From positions 1 through 18,162 of the forward strand of contig CACYDY010000145.1 of the NCBI GenBank assembly GCA_902773245.1: DNA of 18,162 nucleotides. The letters run 5' to 3'. Positions within the stretch are counted from its first letter, which is position 1. Each line of letters begins with the position of its first letter. The DNA is from an uncultured Ruminococcus sp. GTDB lineage: Bacteria > Bacillota > Clostridia > Oscillospirales > Acutalibacteraceae. Below are positions 6,678 to 14,738 of the stretch, piece by piece. Below the pieces are notes generated by a model, which had not been told where the DNA came from, did no database searches, and saw only the letters and a list, made by a program, of their open reading frames with translations. The translations under genes and the position numbers were made by a program.

Positions 6678-8024
6678 TTATTCTGATTCATCATAGTCAA
6701 AGTAAATATCTTCATCGTCATCTTCCGAAAAAAGCATATCATCATCGTCTTCATCGTCAGCTATGATGTGACCGTCTTCGTAAGCAACCTTGGGAAGCGG
6801 ATCAACTCTTACATTCTGTTCGGTTGCATATCCCAGGTGAACCAATCTGTCGTTGACTTTTTCTCCCAGAAGAAGATAAATAACAGCAAATATCGGCACG
6901 CTCAGCAGCAATCCCATAAATCCAAACAAACCGCCGCCTACCAAAACCGAGAACATGATCCAGAAGCCTGATATTCCAAGCTGATTTCCGAGTATTTTCG
7001 GGCCGATAAAATTTCCGTCAAGCTGCTGGAGAATAATCACTATAACGCCAAAGACTAAAGCCTGTATCGGAGATATCATGATCAAAAGCACAACTCCGGG
7101 AACAGCACCGATAATAGGGCCGAAGAACGGAATAATATTTGTTACTCCCACAATAACGCTTAAAAGAACGGAGTATTCAATATTACAGATTTGAAGAGCA
7201 ATAAAACAAAGCAAACCAATGATTGCGGAATCTATTATTTTTCCGTAAAGGAACTTACCTACTTTGTTATTACAAAGGTCAACAATTCTCAGAACTTTTC
7301 CGAGATATTTCTGAGGAACGATCGTGTAAGTTATCTTTTTAATTTGGTTCATCAGGGTTTCCTTGTTAGCAAGATAGTAAATCGAAACGATAACGCTCAG
7401 CAAACCATTGTAAACTACATTGTATAGATTTTTTGTAAAATCAAAAATATGAGGGAACAAGTAATTCGTAACGCTCGACAAAATAGAACCGGACTCCGCA
7501 ATACCGGCGGAATCAGACAGAGCGCTTCCTGTATATTGTGCGATAAATGAATTTATATCAGCAAAAATATCCGACATAAATTCATATTCAAATCCGAATT
7601 TAGCGGCAATTTTAAAAACCCAGTCCTGAAAAGAAGTGTAGTACACACCGAAATTATTAACAACTCGTTCTACACTGTTTGTGATCTGCGGTACAAGAAT
7701 GCTTAGCAGCAATATTACAACAGCAAACAAAATCGCATAAGACATTATCAAGGACAGAGGTTTTCTTAATTTAGAAAAAAATTCGTCAACCTTGCTGATA
7801 TTTTTCTCCTCAGATTTATCAAAAACCTTAAAAGCTTTATTCATAAAGAACTGATAAGGAATATTCAAGATATAAGCAAGAACAAACCCCACCAAAAACG
7901 GGGTAAGGACAGCAAAAATCTCCTTGAAAAACAACGCTATAAGGTCAAGCCTGGTCAGCAAAAGAGTTACCAATCCCGCAAAAGCAATAAGCATCACTAT
8001 AGATTTGAAAACACTTTTTGACAA
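6678..8024 (-). CDS. AI-2E family transporter (YtvI/PerM-like) with acidic C-terminal tail
   Basis: This is a polytopic membrane protein of about 448 residues with about eight hydrophobic segments, the first near residues 10-28. The family signature is the N-x-IPFFGPIIG-x-VPG stretch, and LDGNFIGPKILGNQLG and FGFMGLLLSVPIFAVIYLLL also match. Members have been linked to autoinducer-2 export, sporulation or Na+/H+ exchange; the substrate here is unknown. The last 34 residues are extremely acidic (19 Asp or Glu) and probably cytoplasmic. The start codon is TTG. GGGGAGG at 8033-8039 is 8 nt from the TTG at 8024 but only 2 nt from another at 8030, so I choose 8024. The gene has its own AT-rich upstream region with a promoter-like sequence and is followed by an inverted repeat, so it may be a separate transcription unit. 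Confidence 0.88.
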   Translation of the reverse strand: MSKSVFKSIVMLIAFAGLVTLLLTRLDLIALFFKEIFAVLTPFLVGFVLAYILNIPYQFFMNKAFKVFDKSEEKNISKVDEFFSKLRKPLSLIMSYAILFAVVILLLSILVPQITNSVERVVNNFGVYYTSFQDWVFKIAAKFGFEYEFMSDIFADINSFIAQYTGSALSDSAGIAESGSILSSVTNYLFPHIFDFTKNLYNVVYNGLLSVIVSIYYLANKETLMNQIKKITYTIVPQKYLGKVLRIVDLCNNKVGKFLYGKIIDSAIIGLLCFIALQICNIEYSVLLSVIVGVTNIIPFFGPIIGAVPGVVLLIMISPIQALVFGVIVIILQQLDGNFIGPKILGNQLGISGFWIMFSVLVGGGLFGFMGLLLSVPIFAVIYLLLGEKVNDRLVHLGYATEQNVRVDPLPKVAYEDGHIIADDEDDDDMLFSEDDDEDIYFDYDESE

Positions 8025-8118
8025 TTGCAAAACCTCCCCATTTTTGAACTATGCTTACTTTTTATGTAAGGCAAAATAATAAAAATAACGATTTACAGAT
8101 TACTGCAGCAATATTATT

Positions 8119-8147
8119 ATAATATATCAAAATTTGGAAAATGTAAA
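8119..8147 (-). promoter_or_regulatory. Candidate sigma-A promoter for the AI-2E gene
   Basis: In the very AT-rich gap between polC and the AI-2E gene, the minus strand has TTTACA (8142-8147), a 17-bp spacer, and TATTAT (8119-8124). A better -10 match, TATAAT (8116-8121), is only 20 bp from the same -35. Either would place the transcript start roughly 80 bp upstream of the TTG start. In such AT-rich DNA chance matches are common. Confidence 0.45.
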
Positions 8148-8218
8148 TAGATAAAGAAAAATTCGTAAATTCTTGAGTAAAATCAGACAATTTTTAAGAA
8201 AAAATTAATAAAAATTTA

Positions 8219-11200
8219 TTAAAACAATGACATTTGATTTGATTCTGGCAAATCGCCGAATGCACCTTCGGACTTTAACATTTCGATAACGGTTTTTGAA
8301 ACCCTGGATTTTATTTGAATATCTTCAATCGACAGAAAATCTCCCTGCTTTGCAACCTCAACCAAACTCTCGGCAGCAGCTTCTCCTACTCCGGGCAGCG
8401 ATGAATAAGGAAGTCTTAGAGCGTCGTCTTCTATTACGAATTTTTTAGCTTCCGATTTGTAAATATTTATCGGCAAGACCTTTATTCCCCTTGCAAGCAT
8501 TTCGTTGACTATCTGCAAGGTAGCCAGATCAGACTTTTCCTTTGCCGTCGCGGAATTTCCTTTGTTATTGATATCTCTTATTTTCTCCATAACAGCCTCT
8601 TTTCCCGCAAGGGCTGATTTTGCATCGAAGCTCTCCCCTCGAACGGTAAAATACGCCGCATAATAAGCAAGCGGTCTGTGCACCTTATACCAGCCAAGTC
8701 TTAAGGTTGAGATCATATAAGCGGCAGCATGAGCTTTCGGGAACATATATTTTATTTTCATACAAGAATCAATATACCACTGCGGTACATTATGTTCCTT
8801 CATAGCATTTATGTGTTCTTCGGTGAGTAATTTTGTAGCCTTGCCTTTACGAACGATCTCCATAATTTTGAAAGCCATTTTGGGTTCAAGCCCTTTGTGA
8901 AGCAGATACGTCATAATACTGTCACGAGTTCCGATAACTTCCGATATTGTACAAGTACCGTTTTTGATAAGATCTGCGGCATTGCCTATCCAAACATCGG
9001 TTCCATGTGAAAGACCCGATATTTGCAGCAAGTCGGAAAAGGTTTTGGGCTGGGATTCAACAAGCATTTGACGAACAAAGCTTGTTCCGGATTCAGGCAA
9101 TGAAAAAGTTCCTGTCTGAGAATCAATATCTTCGGGTTTAACTCCGAGCGCTTCAGTCGACGTGAACAAAGACATCACCTTTTCGTCACTCATTGAAACG
9201 TCCATAACATTAATTCCGGTAAACTCTTCAAGATAGTGATAAATCGTCGGAACATCGTGTCCGAGTTCGTCAAGCTTGCATATCGTGTCATGGATGGAAT
9301 GGAAATCAAAGTGGGTTGTAATATTGTCGGATTTCATATCATTGGCGGGGTGCTGGATCGGGCAGAAATCGAAAACGCTCATTCCCCTGGGAACTACGAC
9401 CATACCTCCCGGATGCTGACCGGTAGTTCTTTTTATTCCCGTACAGCCTGCCGCAAGACGAAGCTCCTCGGCTTTATGAAAGACCTTGCCTTTCTCCTCC
9501 GCAAATTTTCTGACATAACCGAGAGCGGTTTTGTCGGCAACGGTAGCAATCGTTCCTGCTTTAAAAACGTTTTCCTTACCGAAAAGAACCTCGGTGTAGC
9601 GGTGAGAATGCGATTGATATTCGCCCGAAAAGTTAAGATCAATATCCGGTACTTTGTCACCGTCGAATCCCAAAAACGTTTCAAACGGGATTTCATGACC
9701 GTCACGATGATAGGGAGTTGAGCACTTTGGACAATTCTTTGCCGGCAAGTCAAACCCGGAGCCGTAGCTTCCGTCGGTTATGAACTCGCTGTTTTTACAT
9801 TCGGGATTTGGACAAATATAATGGGGACACAGTGGGTTTACTTCCGATATACCCGACATCGTCGCAACAAAAGACGAACCTACCGATCCTCGCGATCCGA
9901 CAAGATAACCGTGTGCTTCCGAGTCGGCAACAAGCTTTTGCGCAGTCATGTAAAGAACCGAGAAACCATGCTTTGTTATCGAACCGAGTTCTCTGTCAAG
10001 TCTGTCTTTTACTATTTGAGGAAGCGGATCACCGTACATTTTCTTTGCTCGCTCCCACGTTATGGTAGTAAGCTGTTCTTCGGCGCCGTCAATAAAAGGA
10101 GGAAAATTACCGTCCGGAATAGGTTTGATCTGTTCAACCATATCGGCAATTTTATTGGGGTTTTCAACGACAATTTCATACGCTTTTGCTTCGTCAAGAT
10201 AATCAAATTCTTTCAGCATTTCCTTTGTCGTTCGCAAATACAACGGCGCTTGCTGTTCTGCATCTTCAAAGCCCCTGCCGTTCATTATTATTTTTCGGTA
10301 ATCCGCCATGTAGGGATCCATAAAATGTACGTCGCAGGTTGCCACAACCGGCTTGTTGAGATCCTCGCCGAGTTTTATCACGGTTTTATTGAAAGCAATA
10401 ATATCATCAACCGATTTTACGTTTTCGATCTTGTCGCTTCTGACCATAAACATATTGTTGCCAAGCGGCTGGATTTCAAGATAATCATAGAACGACGCTA
10501 TTTCCTTTAGCTCTTCGTATGTTTTTTCCTGTTTAACAATTTCGTGATAAAGCTCGCCTATCTCACACGCACTTCCGATAATCAGACCCTCTCGGTGACG
10601 CATCAGAACAGATCTGGGTATTCTCGGACGGCGATAAAAATAATTCAGGTGAGAATATGAAATAAGCTTATACAAATTTCTGAGTCCTGTTAAATTCTTA
10701 ACAAGGATTATCATATGATAAGTTTTTAATTTTTTTAGCTCGGCTTCGGGCAGCATCGAACAGTTTTCACAAATCTTATCTTCACCTTCAAAAGGCTTGC
10801 TCATTTCACTTTTGGTATCGTCCACATAATAGGCTTCCGTTCCGTAAATAACCTTAATATTTCCGCCTTTAGACTGAATGGCATTAAGAGTATTCATAGC
10901 CTCGGGAAAAGCCTGCGCCACACCGTGATCGGTTATCGCAATAGCCGGCATTCCCCACTGATAAGCGCGATTAATAAGATCTGCCGCCGGTGTAACTCCG
11001 TCCATATCGGACATATTTGTATGCAAATGAAGCTCACAGCGTTTTACGGGTGCATTATCTACTATTTTTACCTTTTCTCCGGTAGATATACTGTTGGCAT
11101 GCATTACAATTTCGTTATCGTATCTGTCATATTGAATATCTCCGCGAACAATTATTGTATTGCCGGCTTTTAAAAGCTCTATCGGTTTACATTTGTCAAT

Positions 11201-12073
11201 GTTCTCTATGATTTTAACGGTCATAGAACCTGTGTAATCCGTTATAAGTATGGATATGATATATTTTTTCCCATCTCTTGTGGTGCGAAGGTCAATAGAA
11301 AAAACATCTCCCCAGATCATTGTACTTCCGGTTTCTGCCGAAACGGTATTGATAGGAATTGTAGTCACTTTTGTTATGGCTCTGCCAAAAAGCGGCTTTG
11401 CAGTCTTATCTGCAAGCACAGGGTGCAATGAGTCACCCTCTCTGATCTCTATCTCGGGCGCAGCCTTTGCAATCTTTTGGCTGCGTTCTTGCGCAGAATT
11501 CATAATATCCTCATGACGCTCAAGCTTTTCGCTGTTATCGGAGCGAATCTTTTGTTCTTCAATATTATGCTGCATTTCAACATAGTCTTCATTGTCAACA
11601 CTCATAACGGTAACGCCGGAAAATTCAACTTTATATCTTACTCCAAACATATCATAAATGGAATTTGATATCAGTGCGGCTGCATTTTGACCTTTTATCA
11701 CGGCTTCTCCTCCGTGATAAAGAGTGATAATAAACTTATCGTCTTGAATTTTAGCCTGCGCATCTTTAAAGGTGCCGTTAAGAGTTGCGTTGTCACGTTT
11801 TAAATGGACAACTATTTCCTGAAAATAATCAGCCGAAAACAAATTTGACGGAAACGAGGTATTTATCCTCACGCTTGACAAATCAAGACTTTTCACAAGC
11901 TCTTTTTCCAGACTCAGAATATCAGACTGCGCAGCGAGCCTGTCGAACTCTACCGCCGCAGTCATAGAATTGTTTTGTTTGTTAATGTTAATACTGTTTA
12001 CTTTTCCGGTTTTTACTCTTTCCATCAGCTGTTCGGAAACATACCGATCAAAAATACTGCCTATCGTACTCAA
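8219..12073 (-). CDS. polC: DNA polymerase III PolC-type, apparently lacking the 3'-5' exonuclease domain
   Basis: This is the replicative polymerase alpha subunit of Gram-positives, 1284 residues against about 1430-1450 for the family. Order of parts: N-terminal domain (1-225), OB fold (about 230-335), PHP domain starting at H349/H351 (ELHLHTNMSDMDG), with ITDHG (382-383), EAYYVDD (413-419) and CDVHF (D581, H583). Next come the zinc-binding segment (C754, C759, C781, C784), the palm with PDIDLNFSGEYQ (catalytic D810 and D812), and fingers with TTGQHPGG and SGLSHGTDVW. The C-terminus ends in QMSLF, a clamp-binding-type motif. The exonuclease normally inserted in PHP after EAYxVDD, with motif DVETTG, is absent. 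Only about 30 residues, including a CxxC at 435-438, join EAYYVDD to the segment YHMIILVKNLTGLRNLYKL. The reading frame is intact, so this is a clean domain loss, not a frameshift. The start is TTG, with AAAAGGAA about 9 nt upstream. It follows ispG after a 149-bp gap. Confidence 0.95.
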   Translation of the reverse strand: MSTIGSIFDRYVSEQLMERVKTGKVNSININKQNNSMTAAVEFDRLAAQSDILSLEKELVKSLDLSSVRINTSFPSNLFSADYFQEIVVHLKRDNATLNGTFKDAQAKIQDDKFIITLYHGGEAVIKGQNAAALISNSIYDMFGVRYKVEFSGVTVMSVDNEDYVEMQHNIEEQKIRSDNSEKLERHEDIMNSAQERSQKIAKAAPEIEIREGDSLHPVLADKTAKPLFGRAITKVTTIPINTVSAETGSTMIWGDVFSIDLRTTRDGKKYIISILITDYTGSMTVKIIENIDKCKPIELLKAGNTIIVRGDIQYDRYDNEIVMHANSISTGEKVKIVDNAPVKRCELHLHTNMSDMDGVTPAADLINRAYQWGMPAIAITDHGVAQAFPEAMNTLNAIQSKGGNIKVIYGTEAYYVDDTKSEMSKPFEGEDKICENCSMLPEAELKKLKTYHMIILVKNLTGLRNLYKLISYSHLNYFYRRPRIPRSVLMRHREGLIIGSACEIGELYHEIVKQEKTYEELKEIASFYDYLEIQPLGNNMFMVRSDKIENVKSVDDIIAFNKTVIKLGEDLNKPVVATCDVHFMDPYMADYRKIIMNGRGFEDAEQQAPLYLRTTKEMLKEFDYLDEAKAYEIVVENPNKIADMVEQIKPIPDGNFPPFIDGAEEQLTTITWERAKKMYGDPLPQIVKDRLDRELGSITKHGFSVLYMTAQKLVADSEAHGYLVGSRGSVGSSFVATMSGISEVNPLCPHYICPNPECKNSEFITDGSYGSGFDLPAKNCPKCSTPYHRDGHEIPFETFLGFDGDKVPDIDLNFSGEYQSHSHRYTEVLFGKENVFKAGTIATVADKTALGYVRKFAEEKGKVFHKAEELRLAAGCTGIKRTTGQHPGGMVVVPRGMSVFDFCPIQHPANDMKSDNITTHFDFHSIHDTICKLDELGHDVPTIYHYLEEFTGINVMDVSMSDEKVMSLFTSTEALGVKPEDIDSQTGTFSLPESGTSFVRQMLVESQPKTFSDLLQISGLSHGTDVWIGNAADLIKNGTCTISEVIGTRDSIMTYLLHKGLEPKMAFKIMEIVRKGKATKLLTEEHINAMKEHNVPQWYIDSCMKIKYMFPKAHAAAYMISTLRLGWYKVHRPLAYYAAYFTVRGESFDAKSALAGKEAVMEKIRDINNKGNSATAKEKSDLATLQIVNEMLARGIKVLPINIYKSEAKKFVIEDDALRLPYSSLPGVGEAAAESLVEVAKQGDFLSIEDIQIKSRVSKTVIEMLKSEGAFGDLPESNQMSLF

Positions 12074-12128
12074 AAATCAACATTCCTTTTTTAATTTTTT
12101 CTTGAAGATTTTTTAACGGAGTGCCATA

Positions 12129-12172
12129 ATACCGTTTCTTGATTAAAAAGCTAACAAATTAAGAAACGGCAT
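12129..12172. promoter_or_regulatory. 12-bp inverted repeat upstream of polC, overlapping a possible promoter
   Basis: The arms ATACCGTTTCTT (12129-12140) and AAGAAACGGCAT (12161-12172) are complementary with one G-T mismatch pair, separated by 20 bases. No T run follows on the minus strand, so a simple terminator is unlikely. On the minus strand a -35-like TTGACT (12174-12179) sits at the edge of the repeat, and a weak -10-like TGTTAG (12151-12156) lies in the loop at 17-bp spacing. An operator or a 5'-leader hairpin for polC is possible. The repeat is read directly; function and promoter are inferred, and the -10 match is poor. Confidence 0.45.
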
Positions 12173-12182
12173 AAGTCAAGAT

Positions 12183-12218
12183 TTTGCCCGATAACACGGT
12201 AAAATGTTATCGAGCAAA
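12183..12218 (-). terminator. Long hairpin after ispG, likely end of the frr-ispG operon
   Basis: On the minus strand TTTGCTCGATAACA and TGTTATCGGGCAAA form a 14-bp stem with one G-T pair around an 8-base loop. It begins 3 bases after the ispG stop codon. The bases that follow (ATCTTGACTT) are not a strong T run, so termination may be partial or the hairpin may protect the mRNA 3' end. A TTGACT element lies immediately downstream. Confidence 0.6.
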
Positions 12219-12221
12219 TAA

Positions 12222-13265
12222 TCACATCTTGTCTATTTCTTCCATAAGGGCAGACAAAAGCTCCTCTTCGGGAACTTTTTTATATATCTCCCCTTTTTTG
12301 AAGATCAAACCCATTCCGTCGCCGCCAGCAATGCCAATGTCAGCTTCTCTTGCTTCACCCGGACCGTTTACTATGCACCCCATAACGGCAACAGTTATAT
12401 TCTTGTCACATTTTCTCAGAAGCTCCTGAGCTTGCGTAGCTATAGAGATCAAATCAATTCTCGTTCTTCCGCACGTCGGGCATGAAATAAATTTAACGCC
12501 GCTTGTGTCAATATCAATAGCCTTGAGTATGTCCTTTGCAGCGTACACTTCCTTAACAGGATCGTCTGTCAGCGAAACACGTATAGTATCCCCTATCCCT
12601 TTCAAAAGAAGAGAACCTATGCCTGCTGCCGATTTTATCAAACCCATTCTTTCCGTTCCCGCCTCGGTAACACCAAGATGAAGCGGATAATCGCACTTTT
12701 CGGCAGCAAGCTCATACGCTTTGACCATAGTGGAAACCGTTGACGACTTCATCGAAAGAACGATATTGTTAAAATCGAATTTTTCCAACAGCGAAGCATG
12801 ATATAACGCACTTTCACACAAAGCCTCCGCTGTAGGTGAACCGTACTTTGCCAGAATATGCTTTTCAAGAGAACCCGAGTTTACACCGATCCTGATTGGA
12901 ATGTTTCGGGAATTGCAAGCCTTTACTACTGCGTGAACCCGATCATCGTTTCCGATATTACCGGGATTTATTCTAACCTTGTCAACACCTGCCGCAACTG
13001 ACTCGATTGCCAGCCGATAATCAAAATGTATATCCGCAACAAGCGGCACTGTCACTTCTTTCTTAATAGCGTCTATAAGTCCGACAGCTTCCTTGTTTGG
13101 AACAGCAATTCTGATGATCTGACAGCCTGCGTCTTCAAGCTGCTTTGCCTGTCGGACGCTGTTTTCGATGTCCGTTGAAGGAATATTAAGCATCGACTGC
13201 ACCGTTATCGGCGAACCTCCGCCGATCTCGACATTTCCTGCTTTTACCTTAATTTTGCTGCTCAT
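12222..13265 (-). CDS. ispG: 4-hydroxy-3-methylbut-2-en-1-yl diphosphate synthase (IspG/GcpE)
   Basis: IspG is the [4Fe-4S] enzyme that converts methylerythritol cyclodiphosphate to HMBPP, the substrate of IspH, which is also encoded in this window. The 347-residue protein is the short two-domain bacterial form. It has an N-terminal TIM barrel (GGGSPITVQSM, VADIHFDYRLA, RINPGNIG, GVNSGSLE, LHLGVTEAG) and a C-terminal cluster domain. The cluster ligands are C262 and C265 (SCPTCGRT), C297 (MGCIVNGPGEA) and E304. Full length is present with all ligands. The ATG at 13265 is preceded by AGAGGTGA, which contains the rseP stop codon, so translation is probably coupled. A long hairpin follows. It is placed after rseP and dxr as in many Bacillota. 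Confidence 0.97.
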   Translation of the reverse strand: MSSKIKVKAGNVEIGGGSPITVQSMLNIPSTDIENSVRQAKQLEDAGCQIIRIAVPNKEAVGLIDAIKKEVTVPLVADIHFDYRLAIESVAAGVDKVRINPGNIGNDDRVHAVVKACNSRNIPIRIGVNSGSLEKHILAKYGSPTAEALCESALYHASLLEKFDFNNIVLSMKSSTVSTMVKAYELAAEKCDYPLHLGVTEAGTERMGLIKSAAGIGSLLLKGIGDTIRVSLTDDPVKEVYAAKDILKAIDIDTSGVKFISCPTCGRTRIDLISIATQAQELLRKCDKNITVAVMGCIVNGPGEAREADIGIAGGDGMGLIFKKGEIYKKVPEEELLSALMEEIDKM

Positions 13266-13275
13266 TCTCTCACCT

Positions 13276-14640
13276 CTAAGAACCTAAACCCGAACCGGTT
13301 GCGATTCGTAAAATATCATTAAATGTTATCACCGCAATAAAGCCCAGCAAAATAATAAACCCTGCTGCATGGATCCATGCCTCATACTTCTGCGGAACGG
13401 GACGTCTTGCAATAACCTCGATCAGCATAAAGAAGAATCTTCCTCCGTCAAGCGCCGGCAGAGGCAAAAGATTCACAATGCCGAGGTTGACCGTAATTAT
13501 CATCAGCATATAAACAATATTATTCACAGCGTCGCCAAAGCTTGACTCAAGACCTGCCTGCGCCGCCTGAGTTACAACAGAAGCTGCACCAACAGGACCT
13601 GCGATATCGTTCATTCCGAAACGTCCCGTAACCATTCCCCAAAGGCTTTTCCAAATCATTTTAACAACCGAAACCGTACTTTTGAATGATTCCGTTATCA
13701 GTGACGCAAAGTTTTTTTCAATCGGTTCCACGCTGAAATCAAGGGCTACTGCGGGTTCGTCATTTTCTCCGAGATAGGTATAGAAATCAACATTTCTCAG
13801 TGTAACCTCGGAACCGTTTCGCTGTACCTTTACATCGGTGCGAAAACGCTTGCGTTCAGCCATATACTCATGTTCTTCCGGTTTATAATCAGTTTTTGCA
13901 AGCTTGTTAACTTCCGCAATGGTTTTTTCGCAAATTGTATCAGCCTCCTCTTTGTCGGCTGCCGAATTAAGCTGATTTATTCCGTCATTGAATGCGTCGG
14001 TAATTTCGGATAACTCCTCTTCGGTGTAATCCTCTGCTTTCAGCGACGAATACTGACGCACAAGCTTAAAGCCGCAGTCCTCTTTGTAGACGGAAAAATC
14101 TTCTCCGTCTACCTTTTGAAGCTCTATCATTGCTACCGCAAACGAGATATCTCTTGAACAGGTGATCTTATAACCGCCAATGTCAAGAAGCTTATCACCC
14201 ACTTCAAGTCCTGACTTTGAAGTGAACGCTGCCTGAGCGAAGCTTGAAACCGTCGTCGAAGAAAAACTCGGCGACTGACCCATTAGTATCATCATCATTA
14301 TAAGTCCAAGCACTATATTATTGAAAGCTCCCGCAAGAACTATTATCATTCTTTGCCAAACAGGTTTGTTAACGAAAGCCCTCTCATTGTCACTCTCTTC
14401 GTTTTCGCCTTCCATAGCGCAGAAACCGCCGATAGGAAAAAGACGAAGGCTGTACAGCGTTTCGCCTTTTTGAAATTTGATGATTTTGGGTCCCATTCCC
14501 AGGGCAAACTCATTGACCTGAACACCACACTTTTTTGCTGTGATAAAGTGTCCGAACTCATGTATAAATATTATAAACTCAAAAATAAGTACACCTATAA
14601 TTATTAGTGCAATTGTAGTAATATAATCAGATCCCTTCAT
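13276..14640 (-). CDS. rseP: RseP-type intramembrane zinc metalloprotease (site-2 protease)
   Basis: This polytopic membrane protease cleaves substrates such as anti-sigma factors or signal-peptide remnants within the membrane. The zinc motif is HEFGH (about residues 27-31), in the first membrane segment, and the second motif is NLLPLPALDGGR (Asp at about 398). A PDZ-type region lies between the catalytic halves, around residues 140-300. It is longer than usual, with a charged, Glu- and Lys-rich helical stretch of about 100 residues. Total length from the ATG at 14640 is 454, against roughly 330-430 for most relatives. The start is uncertain. The ATG has AGGGAAG 14 nt upstream, a long spacing. 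A GTG at 14676 in the same frame has no ribosome binding site and would put a charged leader ahead of the first membrane helix. It sits between dxr and ispG, the usual place. Substrate unknown. Confidence 0.92.
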   Translation of the reverse strand: MKGSDYITTIALIIIGVLIFEFIIFIHEFGHFITAKKCGVQVNEFALGMGPKIIKFQKGETLYSLRLFPIGGFCAMEGENEESDNERAFVNKPVWQRMIIVLAGAFNNIVLGLIMMMILMGQSPSFSSTTVSSFAQAAFTSKSGLEVGDKLLDIGGYKITCSRDISFAVAMIELQKVDGEDFSVYKEDCGFKLVRQYSSLKAEDYTEEELSEITDAFNDGINQLNSAADKEEADTICEKTIAEVNKLAKTDYKPEEHEYMAERKRFRTDVKVQRNGSEVTLRNVDFYTYLGENDEPAVALDFSVEPIEKNFASLITESFKSTVSVVKMIWKSLWGMVTGRFGMNDIAGPVGAASVVTQAAQAGLESSFGDAVNNIVYMLMIITVNLGIVNLLPLPALDGGRFFFMLIEVIARRPVPQKYEAWIHAAGFIILLGFIAVITFNDILRIATGSGLGS

Positions 14641-14664
14641 GAATTTAATCAGTGCTTCCCTAAT

Positions 14665-14725
14665 GCAGCGTTTCACACAGATAATGTCAAAGATACATCG
14701 TCAAGCTGTCTTTGTGTGGCGCTGC
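14665..14725 (-). other. Structured leader in the dxr-rseP gap
   Basis: The 98-bp gap is the largest inside the frr-ispG operon. On the minus strand GCAGCG (14720-14725) pairs with CGCTGC (14665-14670), and the inner CACACA (14713-14718) pairs with TGTGTG (14674-14679), giving a two-step stem. The apical region contains a further AAAGA/TCTTT pairing and a TTGACA hexamer, but no good -10 follows at 17 bp. It could be a processing site or a translational control structure for rseP; it matches no riboswitch I recognise. The pairing is read by eye only. Confidence 0.4.
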
Positions 14726-14738
14726 CCTGAATATCAAA

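Noticed and set aside
8041..8080. Short CTTAC/GTAAG repeat upstream of the AI-2E gene
   Set aside because: Five-base arms in AT-rich DNA are not distinguishable from chance.
8190..8217. AT-only inverted repeat after polC (AATTTTTA / TAAAAATT)
   Set aside because: An 8-bp stem of A-T pairs only in very AT-rich DNA is expected by chance and is too weak for a confident terminator call.
9433..9753. 106-residue minus-strand frame inside polC, checked as a possible frameshifted exonuclease remnant
   Set aside because: It is an out-of-frame reading of the PolC polymerase region with no exonuclease motif; the polC frame itself is unbroken here.
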